The translations under genes and the position numbers were made by a program. A stretch of 64,000 bases of DNA. Origin: Candidatus Thorarchaeota archaeon (GTDB lineage: Archaea; Asgardarchaeota; Thorarchaeia; Thorarchaeales; Thorarchaeaceae). Numbering within the stretch: position 1 is the stretch's first letter; each line of letters opens with the position of its first letter. The notes under the pieces are model-generated. The model was not told where the DNA came from and ran no database searches. It saw only the letters and a list, made by a program, of their open reading frames with translations. This document shows positions 26,645 through 36,500 of the stretch, piece after piece. Location of the stretch: positions 1 through 64,000 of the forward strand of contig JAGSHN010000030.1 in assembly GCA_029855935.1 (NCBI GenBank), given 5' to 3'.

Positions 26645-26678
26645 ATTTATTAAAGACCCCACGAACTCAGGAGGGAGG
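26645..26678 (+). promoter_or_regulatory. TATA box and Shine-Dalgarno site for the gene at 26687
   Basis: ATTTATTAAA at 26645-26654 is a good archaeal TATA box, with GGAGGGAGG at 26670-26678 as ribosome-binding site, just before ATG 26687. An out-of-frame ATG at 26679 is too close to the purine stretch to compete. Confidence 0.6.
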
Positions 26679-26686
26679 ATGCAAAA

Positions 26687-27091
26687 ATGGGACTGATAAG
26701 CCACGTAGCATCACTACTCGACCAGGCCGGCCTCAAGTACCAGGAGGTCGAAGGCTCGCTGATTCTGCTCTGGAAGACAGACCATTTCGATGAGCTGATC
26801 GTGCGGATTGTGCCGAGCAGCAGCGAGGACTGGCTCTATATCTACGCGCCATTCCCGAGCATCAAAGAACTCTCCAAGGAGGACCAGGTGGAACTGGCAT
26901 TCTCCATGCTCAGAGAGTCATGGAAGATGAACGGTGTCAAGCTGGCCCTTGACCCTGACGACGACATCGTTGTTCTCTCCGAGACCAACGACCGCGACCT
27001 CACCGCGGAAGAGATCAATATGTTGGTCGGAAATGTCGTACGGGCCTGCGACCGCCTGTGGGAGCTTCACCGGGAGGCTGTCATGAGCTAG
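26687..27091 (+). CDS. YbjN/secretion-chaperone-like small protein
   Basis: 134 residues with alternating strands and helices. The N-terminal helix 'SHVASLLDQAGLKYQEVEG' followed by strands 'LILLWK', 'LIVRIVP' and 'DWLYIYAPF', and a helical end, resembles the YbjN/CesT-like chaperone fold. The fold assignment is by pattern only. Such proteins often bind partner proteins. A clear promoter precedes it and it appears to be a single-gene unit between the histidine kinase and a PH-domain-like gene. Confidence 0.6.
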   Translation: MGLISHVASLLDQAGLKYQEVEGSLILLWKTDHFDELIVRIVPSSSEDWLYIYAPFPSIKELSKEDQVELAFSMLRESWKMNGVKLALDPDDDIVVLSETNDRDLTAEEINMLVGNVVRACDRLWELHREAVMS

Positions 27092-27242
27092 AGCCTACAG
27101 AGCGCAGACCTAGTCACAGTTCAGATGGGGCCTCGCCAAGGGCACCACTGGTGGCCGCACCTACAAGGGGCAAAGGCAGGCCCCCTCTCCTGTTTTCGAC
27201 ATCTTGATAAGACAGTGCCATCCACCACGTCTGAGAGAGACG

Positions 27243-27782
27243 ATGAGCGGAACGGCACTCAGGGTGGTACTCCCTCCTGAGAAACGGGAGCGACTTGTTC
27301 TGATACTGCATCCCCGAAGGATTGCGTTCATCATCCACTACGTCGTCGGTGCCGTGTTCATATTCGTCGGCTTTCTCTACTATGTGACAGCGGCTGGTGG
27401 GTGGACCGCGGAGAACATGGTCTCCTGGACTCTTGGTCTCATCTCTATTGGAATCGGCTCGCTCATTATGGTCCGGGTCGAACTGAAGCGCAGATACACA
27501 CTGTACATAGTGACAAGCTGGAATGTCCGGACTCGGACGGGAATAGTCCGCCGAAGCACGGTGCGTGTATTCTACGATGAGATTGACTTTATGGAGACCA
27601 CCTCGACTCCCGAGGAGCAGATTGCAGAGATGGGGGATCTCCGCATATTCTCGAAGAAGAGGCCCGATGCTCCGGCAATCGTGTGGTCCAATCTCTGGAA
27701 TCCAGAGGGCATCCGGGAGGTCATCCAGCGCTTTGTGGATACGACCCCTGACCCGCCTCCTTGGTCGCATATTCCGCGGTAG
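27243..27782 (+). CDS. Membrane protein with bacterial PH-like domain
   Basis: About 179 residues. Two hydrophobic helices ('RIAFIIHYVVGAVFIFVGFL' and 'SWTLGLISIGIGSLIMVRVE') are followed by 'RRYTLYIVTSWNVRTRTGIV' and 'YDEIDFMETTSTPEEQI', the layout of bPH_2/YdbS-type domains, where strands follow a membrane hairpin. The ATG at 27243 (in MSGTALRVVL) is preferred over an in-frame TTG at 27204. The family's role is unclear; it may assist membrane organisation. Confidence 0.65.
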   Translation: MSGTALRVVLPPEKRERLVLILHPRRIAFIIHYVVGAVFIFVGFLYYVTAAGGWTAENMVSWTLGLISIGIGSLIMVRVELKRRYTLYIVTSWNVRTRTGIVRRSTVRVFYDEIDFMETTSTPEEQIAEMGDLRIFSKKRPDAPAIVWSNLWNPEGIREVIQRFVDTTPDPPPWSHIPR

Positions 27783-27889
27783 CCCTGCTCAATCATAGAC
27801 TGGGAACGCCCCGCTCATCGACCGAGTGCACATTGGAAAGTTTCAAGAAGGAGTTATGCTATGTCAGTCTACGGAGGCACCATCGAGAC

Positions 27890-28582
27890 ATGTGGGAACG
27901 GACTGCAATCCGTTTTGAGCAAGAAACGGGTGGTACAATAGTGTCAAGTCTTCCTCTTCGCAGCGCCGAAGTGATTCTATCGGACCGGGGAATATCTAGC
28001 ATAGACCTGGGCCAGTTTGCCCCGCTCGATAATGTGACGGTGATCGACCTCTCCAAGAACCTGCTGCGTAGTCTCGACCTGTCCCCGCTGGTCAATCTCT
28101 CCAGGCTCCGCGTTCTGAATCTCTCAAAGAACCGGTTGGAGAGCATCTCTCTCGCCCCCATCGTAAGGTGCCGCCATCTTGAAACAGTCGACGTCTCACA
28201 CAACCAGCTTAGACAGATAGAACTCGCGGAATTTCCACCTCACTCGAGACTGAAGCGAATCTATCTGAATGACAACAGGCTGACCTCACTCGACCTAGGC
28301 GCATTTGGAAAGTGTGAGGAGCTACAGTTCCTCATCTTGAGCAACAATGAGCTTGAGGCAATCGATCTCAAGCCGCTCGTCGGTTGCCAGCAGCTTGCAT
28401 ACATAGTGATATCTGGCAACAAGATCAGGGAGATTGATGTATCACCTCTGTTTCACGTCTACAGCCTAGAGGTCTTTGCTGTCGACCCCGACACCGTGTT
28501 GTACGCCAACAAGAGGCTGCAGAGTGCAGAGGCCGTACCTCTCCCGATTGCCGACAAGATGTCCAGAATTGAATGGCGATAG
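27890..28582 (+). CDS. Leucine-rich repeat protein
   Basis: 230 residues. About eight LRR units run from residue 30 on, each with a pattern like 'VIDLSKNLLRSLDLSPLVNL' and 'RVLNLSKNRLESISLAPIV' (LxxLxLxxNxLxxLDL). There is no signal peptide or membrane anchor, so it should be cytosolic. ATG 27890 (MWERTAIRF) is the natural start; the frame is open upstream to 27761 but overlaps the end of the previous gene with poor composition. LRR proteins bind other proteins; no partner is indicated by position. Confidence 0.75.
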   Translation: MWERTAIRFEQETGGTIVSSLPLRSAEVILSDRGISSIDLGQFAPLDNVTVIDLSKNLLRSLDLSPLVNLSRLRVLNLSKNRLESISLAPIVRCRHLETVDVSHNQLRQIELAEFPPHSRLKRIYLNDNRLTSLDLGAFGKCEELQFLILSNNELEAIDLKPLVGCQQLAYIVISGNKIREIDVSPLFHVYSLEVFAVDPDTVLYANKRLQSAEAVPLPIADKMSRIEWR

Positions 28583-28594
28583 TCAAGACGGCTC

Positions 28595-28903
28595 CTATGC
28601 CGGGGGAGGCGGGGGTACGTGATCAGGTGACCTCTGCTCTTCGATACCCAGTGCGATGAGCAGCTTGCCCGCATCCTGATAGCCGAATACGTAGGCAATC
28701 TCGTCGAGTATCTTCCTTGCTGTGATTCCAGTGCCCCGAGTCGTCTTGGCCTCAAGTACCTCTGAGACAAGATCCCTCAGGTCCTGTACAGCGGTCTCCG
28801 ACTTTGCCGCAGTCGTCTCAGAGTCTCCCTGAAGTGCCGCCTCCAGCAGAAGGCGAACAATCACGCGAATTCTTGGCAGATAGTCGTCGAGTTCCATTGC
28901 CAT
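28595..28903 (-). CDS. Hypothetical helical protein, 102 aa
   Basis: A small acidic, helical protein (MAMELDDYLPRIRVIVRLLL...) ending in a run of prolines. No family recognised. It is convergent with the LRR gene, 12 bases between stops, and divergent from the coiled-coil/HTH gene at 29019. An ATG at 28903 gives a sensible N-terminus. The proline tail suggests a flexible end. Function unknown. Confidence 0.55.
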   Translation of the reverse strand: MAMELDDYLPRIRVIVRLLLEAALQGDSETTAAKSETAVQDLRDLVSEVLEAKTTRGTGITARKILDEIAYVFGYQDAGKLLIALGIEEQRSPDHVPPPPPA

Positions 28904-29018
28904 TGAGCCTCGTCAGAAACTCTCCTGCCATAGATGAAAAGGTCTCTTCCTGAGTTTGTCATACTCTTGCAATACTAGCCCTCATGACGGATACGTGTAC
29001 GATGGTCTTGTGGTTCCA

Positions 29019-29669
29019 ATGGCCGATCCGGAAGAGACAGCCGCGAGAATGACCATCAAGGTGGCAGGTGAGCTTCAAGACATACGGGACCACTGGGTGC
29101 GCCGTCTCGACCAGTACTTCAGCGACATAGAGAGACTAGTAGATGGTGAGTGGCTCTCAGTTGACGACGTAAAAGGGGTCATCAGGGAGGTCAGGCTCGC
29201 GGCAAGAGAGGCTCTCGACGGTCTTGGCAATGACCTCAGTGCGGTGCTTGTCCACGAGTCGGGGGGACTGTTCGCACGCTTCGAGGCAGAGCGTCAGTCA
29301 CTACTCGATGAGATCAACTCCCTTCGTTCTTCACTTGCAAGGGCACTGTCCGGTCACGAACGTCAGATATGGAGGGAGAACGAGGCCCTGAGAGCCGCAC
29401 TTGAGCAGGTGCCAGAGTTCAAGCTCCTGAGATCCCTGCAAGAGATTGGCACTGCGACCTATAGAGACCTTGCCGCCAAGACAGGCCTCAAGTCTGCGGT
29501 GCTGAAGCGGCTCGTCAAATCGCTCACGGGGATGGGCTACGTCGCTGTGGACAAGAGGTCGCGTCCCCATCGGGTGGTCTATCTGTCTTCGCCGTGGACA
29601 ACGGACGCCACGGCAAGTCTGAATATCGAGCGGCAGGAGGTCACAACGCAACAACCTCCTCTGGCCTGA
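29019..29669 (+). CDS. Coiled-coil protein with C-terminal winged helix
   Basis: 216 residues. The N-terminal two-thirds are long helices with heptads (e.g. 'ERQSLLDEINSLRSSLARAL'). The C-terminal part, about 145-200, is a winged helix ('LRSLQEIGTATYRDLAAKTG', 'SAVLKRLVKSLTGMGYVAVD'). It is probably a dimeric DNA-binding regulator. ATG 29019 (MADPEETAAR) is chosen over the upstream TTG 28956. Its 3' end overlaps by 29 bases the convergent membrane gene, so the two transcripts form a short antisense overlap. Confidence 0.68.
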   Translation: MADPEETAARMTIKVAGELQDIRDHWVRRLDQYFSDIERLVDGEWLSVDDVKGVIREVRLAAREALDGLGNDLSAVLVHESGGLFARFEAERQSLLDEINSLRSSLARALSGHERQIWRENEALRAALEQVPEFKLLRSLQEIGTATYRDLAAKTGLKSAVLKRLVKSLTGMGYVAVDKRSRPHRVVYLSSPWTTDATASLNIERQEVTTQQPPLA

Positions 29670-30528
29670 TGTGACTCGCACCGAGGACTCGCGCAGCTCC
29701 TCTCACCCAGCCCCTGACGTAACGCAAGACAAACTCGTGCACGATCACTGCGGGCAGGACAAAGGCAATCATCAGGAACGGCAGGCCGACAGTCCAGAAG
29801 ACGCTTGTCAGTATCTGAAGAGGAGTCATATCCACCCCCATAAGAACAAATGGCCGATAGAAGTGGGTGAAGAACGCCGACACCGGGTAGCCAAGCAGGG
29901 AGTAGCCGCCGAGAAAGTTCGAGACCCAGCGTCCGACGCCCGTCATGTCGGGGCATCTCCTTGCCGCAAGCTCTTCAGGCCGGAGGTAATAGATCACTCC
30001 ACTGTCGCTCAACGCCCAGGTGGGGGCATAGAGAGCGATTGCTACGACCAATACGACAAGTGATGCCAAGATGGCGAACAAGGGCATAAAGAGGGGCCTG
30101 ATTGCCTGCGGAACGACGGGAGGCTCTCGAATGATGAAGTCAGGGATGACCGCCAGCAGCACTTGGGCAAACGTCAGGCTGAACAGTGCTGGTGCCACGG
30201 CTCTCTGGAGTATCTTCCTTGTCCCAAATGACTCCCCAACCTCGACAATGCCAAGCCTGTACGATGTCAGCTTGGCCATCCTGTTGCCGAGCGTGTAGAT
30301 GAAAGCGAGCGGGACAGTCAGGATGATGTAGATCAACAGCGTCACCGGAATGACCGCACCGACGACAGTGGTGATGTCCGACATCATGCCGCCTGGCACA
30401 AGCGGGACGATGTCGTAGGCCGGCGCTTCTTGGAAGATTGCGCGTCCCAAGAACTCGACCATCTCGAATGTCAGCCATATTCCGAGTGCAGATACTATGA
30501 TGGGAATCACAAGTCGTCTCAATTCCAT
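29641..30528 (-). CDS. Multi-pass membrane protein of unknown function
   Basis: 295 residues with about six hydrophobic helices: near 8-25, 55-80, 115-132, 145-170, 215-232 and 240-265. A cytosolic loop carries 'YYLRPEELAARRCPDMTGVG'. No family or catalytic motif is recognised. ATG 30528 is used. It is divergent from the TlpA-like gene at 30629, with a 100-base shared region, and overlaps the convergent regulator gene at its 3' end. Confidence 0.65.
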   Translation of the reverse strand: MELRRLVIPIIVSALGIWLTFEMVEFLGRAIFQEAPAYDIVPLVPGGMMSDITTVVGAVIPVTLLIYIILTVPLAFIYTLGNRMAKLTSYRLGIVEVGESFGTRKILQRAVAPALFSLTFAQVLLAVIPDFIIREPPVVPQAIRPLFMPLFAILASLVVLVVAIALYAPTWALSDSGVIYYLRPEELAARRCPDMTGVGRWVSNFLGGYSLLGYPVSAFFTHFYRPFVLMGVDMTPLQILTSVFWTVGLPFLMIAFVLPAVIVHEFVLRYVRGWVRGAARVLGASHIRPEEVVAL

Positions 30529-30570
30529 CTCTACTCGGCCTCCTTCTCTCCGTTATGTATGCAAACGAAC

Positions 30571-30578
30571 ATTTAAAG
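30571..30578 (+). promoter_or_regulatory. TATA box for the TlpA-CcdA pair
   Basis: ATTTAAAG preceded by purines (ACGAAC) fits an archaeal BRE/TATA element, with a transcript start expected near 30600. GAGGAGCAAGGCG before ATG 30629 offers a ribosome-binding site. Confidence 0.5.
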
Positions 30579-30628
30579 AGGAGATGTGCATATCCTGCGC
30601 ACAACCGCTGTGAAGAGGAGCAAGGCGA

Positions 30629-31195
30629 ATGAGTACTGAGAAGACCCTGCTTGTTGGACTGCTCGTTGTCATAGTCATCACCGGTATTGCTATCGGTGTC
30701 AGTGTCCTGTCAATGCCGCAGGAGAACACTCAGAACAAGGGCGGTCAGGACAGTTCTCTCGCCCCTGACATCGACCTGATTGACCAGGAGCGGATGGTCC
30801 CGGACTGGGAGTTCGAGATGTCTGATGGTAGCAGCCTGGCCATAAGGGACTTGATAGGAAAATGGGTCATTGTTGACCTGATGAGCACCTCGTGTCCAGC
30901 GTGCGAGGCCGAGAATGACGAGCTAAAGGAGATCTATCGTGACCACAGTGACTCGATAGTCATCCTGAGCCTCTCCGTGGACAGCAGCTCCACGCCAGAT
31001 ATCATGGCTCAGTACAAGGAGTCGCGGGATATACCCTGGGACGTGGGCCTCGACGACAACGGGTTCTTCGTGCAGTACTTCCGCGTGCGGTATACTCCAA
31101 CGCTGGTGATCATCGACGATCAGGGGTACTTCAGGATGTATCACGAGGGACTGTGGACAGCGGATGACATTATGCAAGCAATGTCACTGATGTGA
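30629..31195 (+). CDS. TlpA/ResA-like membrane-anchored thioredoxin
   Basis: 188 residues. A single N-terminal hydrophobic anchor (8-28) is followed by a redoxin domain with the active site C89-P-A-C92 in 'LMSTSCPACEAENDEL' and the cis-Pro loop 'VRYTPTLVIIDD'. It should reduce or exchange disulfides on the outer face of the membrane. The CcdA homologue lies 21 bases downstream and would supply electrons across the membrane, so the pair forms a complete extracytoplasmic thiol-reduction system. Confidence 0.88.
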   Translation: MSTEKTLLVGLLVVIVITGIAIGVSVLSMPQENTQNKGGQDSSLAPDIDLIDQERMVPDWEFEMSDGSSLAIRDLIGKWVIVDLMSTSCPACEAENDELKEIYRDHSDSIVILSLSVDSSSTPDIMAQYKESRDIPWDVGLDDNGFFVQYFRVRYTPTLVIIDDQGYFRMYHEGLWTADDIMQAMSLM

Positions 31196-31216
31196 ATCCA
31201 TTCGGAGATGTAGCCA

Positions 31217-31903
31217 GTGCAGCAGATTGTGGAGGTACTCCTTCAGGTCGGAGCGAGCTTCGCGGTGGGCTTTTACACTGCAGTCTCACCGTGCCTGTTT
31301 CCTCTCCTCCCGCTCATGCTACTTCGGAGCCTCCAGACTGAAGACTCCCATCGGCATAGTCTCCTCATCACGATGACTCTGGTGCTGGGCATCCTGAGCT
31401 CAATCGCAGTGTTTGCTGCAATCTCAGGACTCATCGGGATGTTCCTGGTCCAGAATCATAACCTCCTACAGGCGGGGCTGGGCGTCCTGCTTGTCTTCTT
31501 GGGAGTGGTCACGATGTCCGAGAGACTGCGAACTCTGCTCCGTCTCTCCACCCTTAGCCTGACACGGCAACCAGACCTTCCTACCAGCCTGCTGAACGTC
31601 TATCTGATCGGACTCGGCTACTCCCTTCTCGCAGCACCGTGTTCCGGCCCCGCCCTACTAGGAGTGTTCGTACTGTTCGGTTCCTCAAGCGAACCAGTCA
31701 TTCTGATTGTGATGTTTGTGGCGCTCGCTGTGGGAGTCACGATACCCTATCTGGCGATTGCCCTAGTCAGTGGAGAGGCCCGTCAGAGAATGACATCGTC
31801 ACTCGCAAGGTCTTCCCGACTGGTCGAGATCGTCGTTGGGACTCTGCTCATCATAGTCGGCGTAGTCCTGATGCTACCCTTCTTTGGGGTGGTCATCCTC
31901 TGA
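31217..31903 (+). CDS. ccdA: CcdA-family transmembrane thiol-disulfide transporter
   Basis: 228 residues with six hydrophobic helices. The two redox cysteines sit in the proline-rich helix motifs 'AVSPCLFPLLP' and 'LAAPCSGPALL', which define the CcdA/DsbD-beta family. It carries reducing equivalents from cytosolic thioredoxin to the TlpA-like protein encoded just before. GTG 31217 is the start. The 3' end overlaps the convergent cofE gene by 30 bases. Confidence 0.9.
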   Translation: MQQIVEVLLQVGASFAVGFYTAVSPCLFPLLPLMLLRSLQTEDSHRHSLLITMTLVLGILSSIAVFAAISGLIGMFLVQNHNLLQAGLGVLLVFLGVVTMSERLRTLLRLSTLSLTRQPDLPTSLLNVYLIGLGYSLLAAPCSGPALLGVFVLFGSSSEPVILIVMFVALAVGVTIPYLAIALVSGEARQRMTSSLARSSRLVEIVVGTLLIIVGVVLMLPFFGVVIL

Positions 31904-32674
31904 GACCACCAGATCGCTCTTCGGACGCGCAAACAGGTCCTCAGCAGGGTCGCGCAGGATGCTTGTGGCAGTCCCCTCCGTTCTCTCGACTCGGAGCCCT
32001 CTGACCACCGCCACCGGGACACCCTCATCTGCCTGGCCCATCACGAGCTCGGCGGCCGCCGCTATCTCGTCGGCAACACAGATGAGCGACGACTTCAACA
32101 CCCGGCCGAAGAGGTCGGTCTTTCCGGCATTCCGGACAAACGGGTCGATGCCAGAGACCCCGATACACACATTGACAGCGCCCCTACGCCACGGCCGACC
32201 CTGGGTGTCCGTGATGATCACGCCCACCGACACTCCGCCCCACTCCTGAATGTGTGTCCTCAGACGCTCAGCAGAGGCGTCGGGGTCTCTTGGAAGAAGA
32301 ACGACGTAGCCCTCCGTAGCGTTGCTCAGGTCCACCCCTGACATGTCGGTGACAATGCCAGCACGAGTGCGAGTGATCAACACGGGTGCCTCAACAAGAA
32401 CCTCATCAGCCTCATCGAGGGCCACCTGTACGACGCGAGGGTCTCGGCCCGTCAGTGATGCGATTCTCTCGGCCGTACGCGACACTTCAACAGTCCTCAG
32501 ATCCACCACGCGGCCCTCGGATATGGACACCACCTTGTGCGTGACGACAACGATATCGCCATCTTGGAGTCGCAACCCCGCCCTCTGCATCTGGTTCACT
32601 ATTAGAGAGCCGAGGTCATCGCCCGGAGATACGGGGGGGATTCCAGTGACAGGCACGACCTCGTACTCGGACAT
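31874..32674 (-). CDS. cofE: Coenzyme F420-0:L-glutamate ligase
   Basis: 266 residues from ATG 32674 (GTG 32683 adds three). It matches CofE throughout: 'VTGIPPVSPGDDLGSLI', 'DGDIVVVTHKVVS', 'VGVIITDTQGRPWRRGAVNV' and 'AGKTDLFGRVLKSS'. It adds glutamates to F420-0, the last steps in making the deazaflavin cofactor. Here the LLM oxidoreductase (20055) and FrhB-type protein (52683) may use F420. It lies 36 bases downstream of an ECF S-component gene on the same strand. A decayed relative lies at 36990-37400. Confidence 0.92.
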   Translation of the reverse strand: MSEYEVVPVTGIPPVSPGDDLGSLIVNQMQRAGLRLQDGDIVVVTHKVVSISEGRVVDLRTVEVSRTAERIASLTGRDPRVVQVALDEADEVLVEAPVLITRTRAGIVTDMSGVDLSNATEGYVVLLPRDPDASAERLRTHIQEWGGVSVGVIITDTQGRPWRRGAVNVCIGVSGIDPFVRNAGKTDLFGRVLKSSLICVADEIAAAAELVMGQADEGVPVAVVRGLRVERTEGTATSILRDPAEDLFARPKSDLVVSEDDHPKEG

Positions 32675-32710
32675 CGCCTCCACCGGTCCCAGACAGGTGA
32701 CGTCGAGGTC

Positions 32711-33334
32711 TCAGTCCTTCTCGAGCTCGCTGTTCTTCTGCTCCTCTATGCTATTGCCCTCGCCAAGCCCGGCCTGAAGGGCGAGATCGCGAGGGACTGC
32801 GCGGTAGAGGACTGTTCCGCCGATGACGTTTATCGCAGACTGGAGCGCGTTCCACGGGAAGAGGATGACGCCAACGCTGAGGGCAACGTCGTATGGCAGA
32901 CCGTAGAACAACGGGAGCGCAACGTAGTTGAACAGGAGCATACCTGCTGCTCGAAACAGGCAGGCAAGGAAGAGGCTCACTATGAACCTCACCGTCTGAT
33001 GACCTGAGCGGGAGGAGACAATCTTTCCGCCGATGTAGAATCCGAGGACCGTGAGAGTCTCAGCAGCCACCTTGAACGTCGCCCCAATGGGGTTTCGGTA
33101 GCCGATGGCCACTCCCATCACGCACACCGTTATCAGAGAGTAGACCAGACCAAGGCCGATCGCAACGAAGATGATGGGGATGCCCGTCCAGTCGATGGTG
33201 AAGTAAGGGAACTGCGGTACAACCTTGAGGTCCGTCACTCCGACGATGGGGAACACCTCAAGCATTGCTGTCATTGCAGAGAAGACAGCAAGGAGGGCTA
33301 TGCTCCTCGAGTCGCGTCTGAGTCTCAGCTGCAT
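32711..33334 (-). CDS. ECF-type transporter substrate-binding (S) component
   Basis: 207 residues with about six helices. 'FPYFTIDWTGIPIIFVAIGL' and 'VMGVAIGYRNPIGATFKVAA' follow the ECF S-component pattern, with an acidic-polar cytosolic end. Such proteins bind a vitamin or precursor and dock on a shared ECF energising module, which is not encoded in this window. RibU-like riboflavin transport would fit its position before cofE, since F420 and flavins share precursors; this is inference. No riboswitch-like structure was recognised upstream. Confidence 0.75.
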   Translation of the reverse strand: MQLRLRRDSRSIALLAVFSAMTAMLEVFPIVGVTDLKVVPQFPYFTIDWTGIPIIFVAIGLGLVYSLITVCVMGVAIGYRNPIGATFKVAAETLTVLGFYIGGKIVSSRSGHQTVRFIVSLFLACLFRAAGMLLFNYVALPLFYGLPYDVALSVGVILFPWNALQSAINVIGGTVLYRAVPRDLALQAGLGEGNSIEEQKNSELEKD

Positions 33335-33528
33335 CTACTGTCACCCGCCCTTCGAGAGGCATTGCTCCTGAAAAGCATAGTCCTCAGGCGGTCGTCGTGG
33401 CCGAATGAAACGCAGTCGTTTAGGGAGGAGCGCGAGGAGAAGTTGAGCAGGTCATCAGTACCGCAGCGATCTCCCACACACGGGGCTGGAAACAATAGAG
33501 AGTGGTTTGAGATACGGGAAACCAATTT

Positions 33529-36500
33529 ATGATGACAAGGATGACCCGGACTCACAATTGCGGGGCGGACACGGTGGATATCAAGGGTCTGATGAAGAAG
33601 GTTGGAAAGGGCATCCTTGTTGCCGCCGCGAGCATGGTGGCCGGCGTTGCACTTGGTCCGATGGCAGGTGGCGCTGTCGGTAGTCTTGTCGCGAAGAAGA
33701 TGGCAGAACTCGGTGTCAGTATCGACGCTGACGCCATTGGCGACATGATTCAGAGAAGGATCAAGGATACGCCCGAGGGTATTGCAAGGCTCTTCGAGAG
33801 AAAGCAGATGGATGGACTTGCCAAGGAGATAGCGAGGGAACTCGGCATCAGGCAGGATGAGGCCTTTGCTGCACTCCAGTACGGCCTACGTGAGCTGCAG
33901 AACACGCTCTCCGGAATTGTTGAAGAGTTGAAGACCAATCAGTCCCTCCTGCTCGAGGTCCTCCACCTTGCACAAGAGTCAGACTCGAAGATTGGAGCAA
34001 TTATGGAGAACACATCACGGATTGAGGTCTCCATCAGTCAAGTAGATACGACCCTCAGATCCATCGAGCGCCAACTTGAACGCGTCTTCAAAGAGTTCTC
34101 AAAGAAGTATTCCACTGCAAGACTTGACTATGAACGGTTGCTGATAATCAGCCGCCTGCACCGACAGAATGCCATACTGGCCTCCCGCTACGGCATCTGC
34201 TACGACCCTGACCTCTATGTGCCCCGACTACGCGATGAGGAGACCTTTGAGGACTTCCTGAGCGATGTTGGTCTCACCGACAGAAACGTCTTCCTTGTGC
34301 TCGGTGACGTGGGCATGGGCAAGACGTGGTTCCTGTCGCGACTCTCCTCCATCACACTAGGTCGAGGCTATCCCTCCTTCTTTGTGACCCTCAGACAGGG
34401 GATCCGCAGCCTGACCGGGATACTGAACCGCAGTACCCTCCCCGAGTTTGTCAGTGAACTGGAGTCGGTCATCTCATCCAGTGACCAGCACGCATTCATC
34501 TTTCTTGACGGACTTGACGAGATGCCGGGTCGAGAGGCCCGGGTCATTCTTGGAAACATAGCGACCACAAGGTCCAACGCGGTGTCGTTCGTGCTGTCCT
34601 GCCGGATTGCGGACTGGACAGTTGATGATAGCATCGTACAGGCATCCCACGATTTGAGACACTCCATCTTTGAGAATCAAGAGGCGACTCACAGGGCAGC
34701 CAGTCTGGGAATCAGGACCCCGGTCTCCGTGCTGCTGACAGAGTTCACAGAACCGGAGACGAGGGCGGCAATCGAACGGTATGGCATCACGCATTCCATT
34801 CCACCAGACCTGCACTCACTCATCAGGAGGCCCTTCATCCTAAGACTGGTCGCCCAGTGGTCTGCAGCTCACGGCTCAGTCCCCTCGCCATCGTCACCCG
34901 AGTTCCTCGACCTGATGGCTGGTGACGACAACCCTGCAGACTCGATTCTCGGCAGGCTCGGTATCATCACCCAGCGTGAGACCCTTTTCGAGATCGTCAA
35001 GAGGTTCATTCTGGAGAGGCGTGATAGACTTCTGCTCTCACAGTTGCCAGTAGATCCGGAGTCGGACACCTTTCAGACCATTGTGTCCTCCGGGATATTG
35101 CAACTCAGTGTGGGCAGAGTGGGAACAAATGTGACAATCAACCAGAACTTCATCATCCCACTCATCGCCCTCACAATGGAACGATTCTCTATGATCAGCA
35201 ATGATTATGACGCACTGCGGGCCTCTCTAGAGGAGTGGCTTCCCGATGTCGCGGCCAGTGTTGAGAGGCTCCTCGGTCAACCCAAGAGCCCATTCGCTCC
35301 CATCCAGACACAGGGACGTTCGACACCTGTAGACCAAGCACAGTCCTCCACTGCGCTGCCAGACTCCACCGAGGTCGTCCCCCCAATCGGACGACTCTTG
35401 GCGGATGAAGACAAGGATGTCCGCAGCCACACAGTAGAGGGAGCGAGCAAGGCGGCCAGTCGCCTGCCGGACTCTACCGAGGTTGTCGGCCACGTTCAAT
35501 CGCGGAGACAATCAGAACCCACAGATGCTGCACAGCCTTCCATCATCCTATCGGACCCCAAAGAGATTGTCGACCTCCTCCGACCACTCCTCAGAGACGA
35601 TATGCATGTCCGCGGTGCCGCGGCGGTGGGGCTAGGCCTCGTGGCCACCGCTCTGGCGGGCTCCACAGAGATCATCGACCTGCTCCGACCACTCCTCAGG
35701 GACAAGGAACCGTATGTGCGCTATCACGCGGCCTGGGGTCTTGGTCTGGCGGCCACCACCCTGCCGAATCCCAATGAACGAGTTGACCTACTCCGACGAC
35801 TTTTCGAAGGGGTCAACCTCCATAGTGCCTCGGCGCTGGGTTTGAGTCTGGCAGCCACTTCTTTGCCGAATCCCTCGGAGCGAGTCGCAGTGATTCGTCC
35901 ACTCCTCACACACAAGAGCTCGGACAACCGCAGGGGCGCGGCGTTGGGCATGGGCATTGTGGCCACCACCCTGCCTGACCCCACAGAGGTCATCGACCTC
36001 CTTCGACCACTCCTCAGTGACGAGGACGTGGATGCCCCTGGGTACGCAGCCTTGGGCCTGAGTCTGGCGGCCACCACCCTACCGGACCCCACCAAGGTCA
36101 TCGATCTGCTCCGACCACTCCTTGACCACAAGGATGTAGATGTCCGGATACGTACTATGCGCGGCCTGAGTCTCGTGGCCACCACCCTGCCTGACCCGAA
36201 GGAGCGAGTCGGCCTGTTTCGGTCACTCTTCAGGGGGACGCACTACCAGCATAGCGCGCAGAGGGCATTGTGCCTTGGTTTGGTGGCCACTTCTTTGCCG
36301 GATTCCACATATATCGTCCATGATCTCCAAGAGACCATTGACAGACGGAAGGGACTTATGGAAATACGAGACACCCTTTTCGGCGGCATTCCATCTGACC
36401 GGATTGTCATGAATTATGCGGTGTGGGGTCTTGGTCTGGCGGCCACCACCCTGCCTGACCCGAAGAAGCGAGTTGAATTGCTCCGACCGCTCCTCAGGGA

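Noticed and set aside
32711-33528. Riboswitch before the ECF S-component gene
   Set aside because: No conserved FMN, TPP or other riboswitch core was recognised in the roughly 190 bases upstream of 33334.
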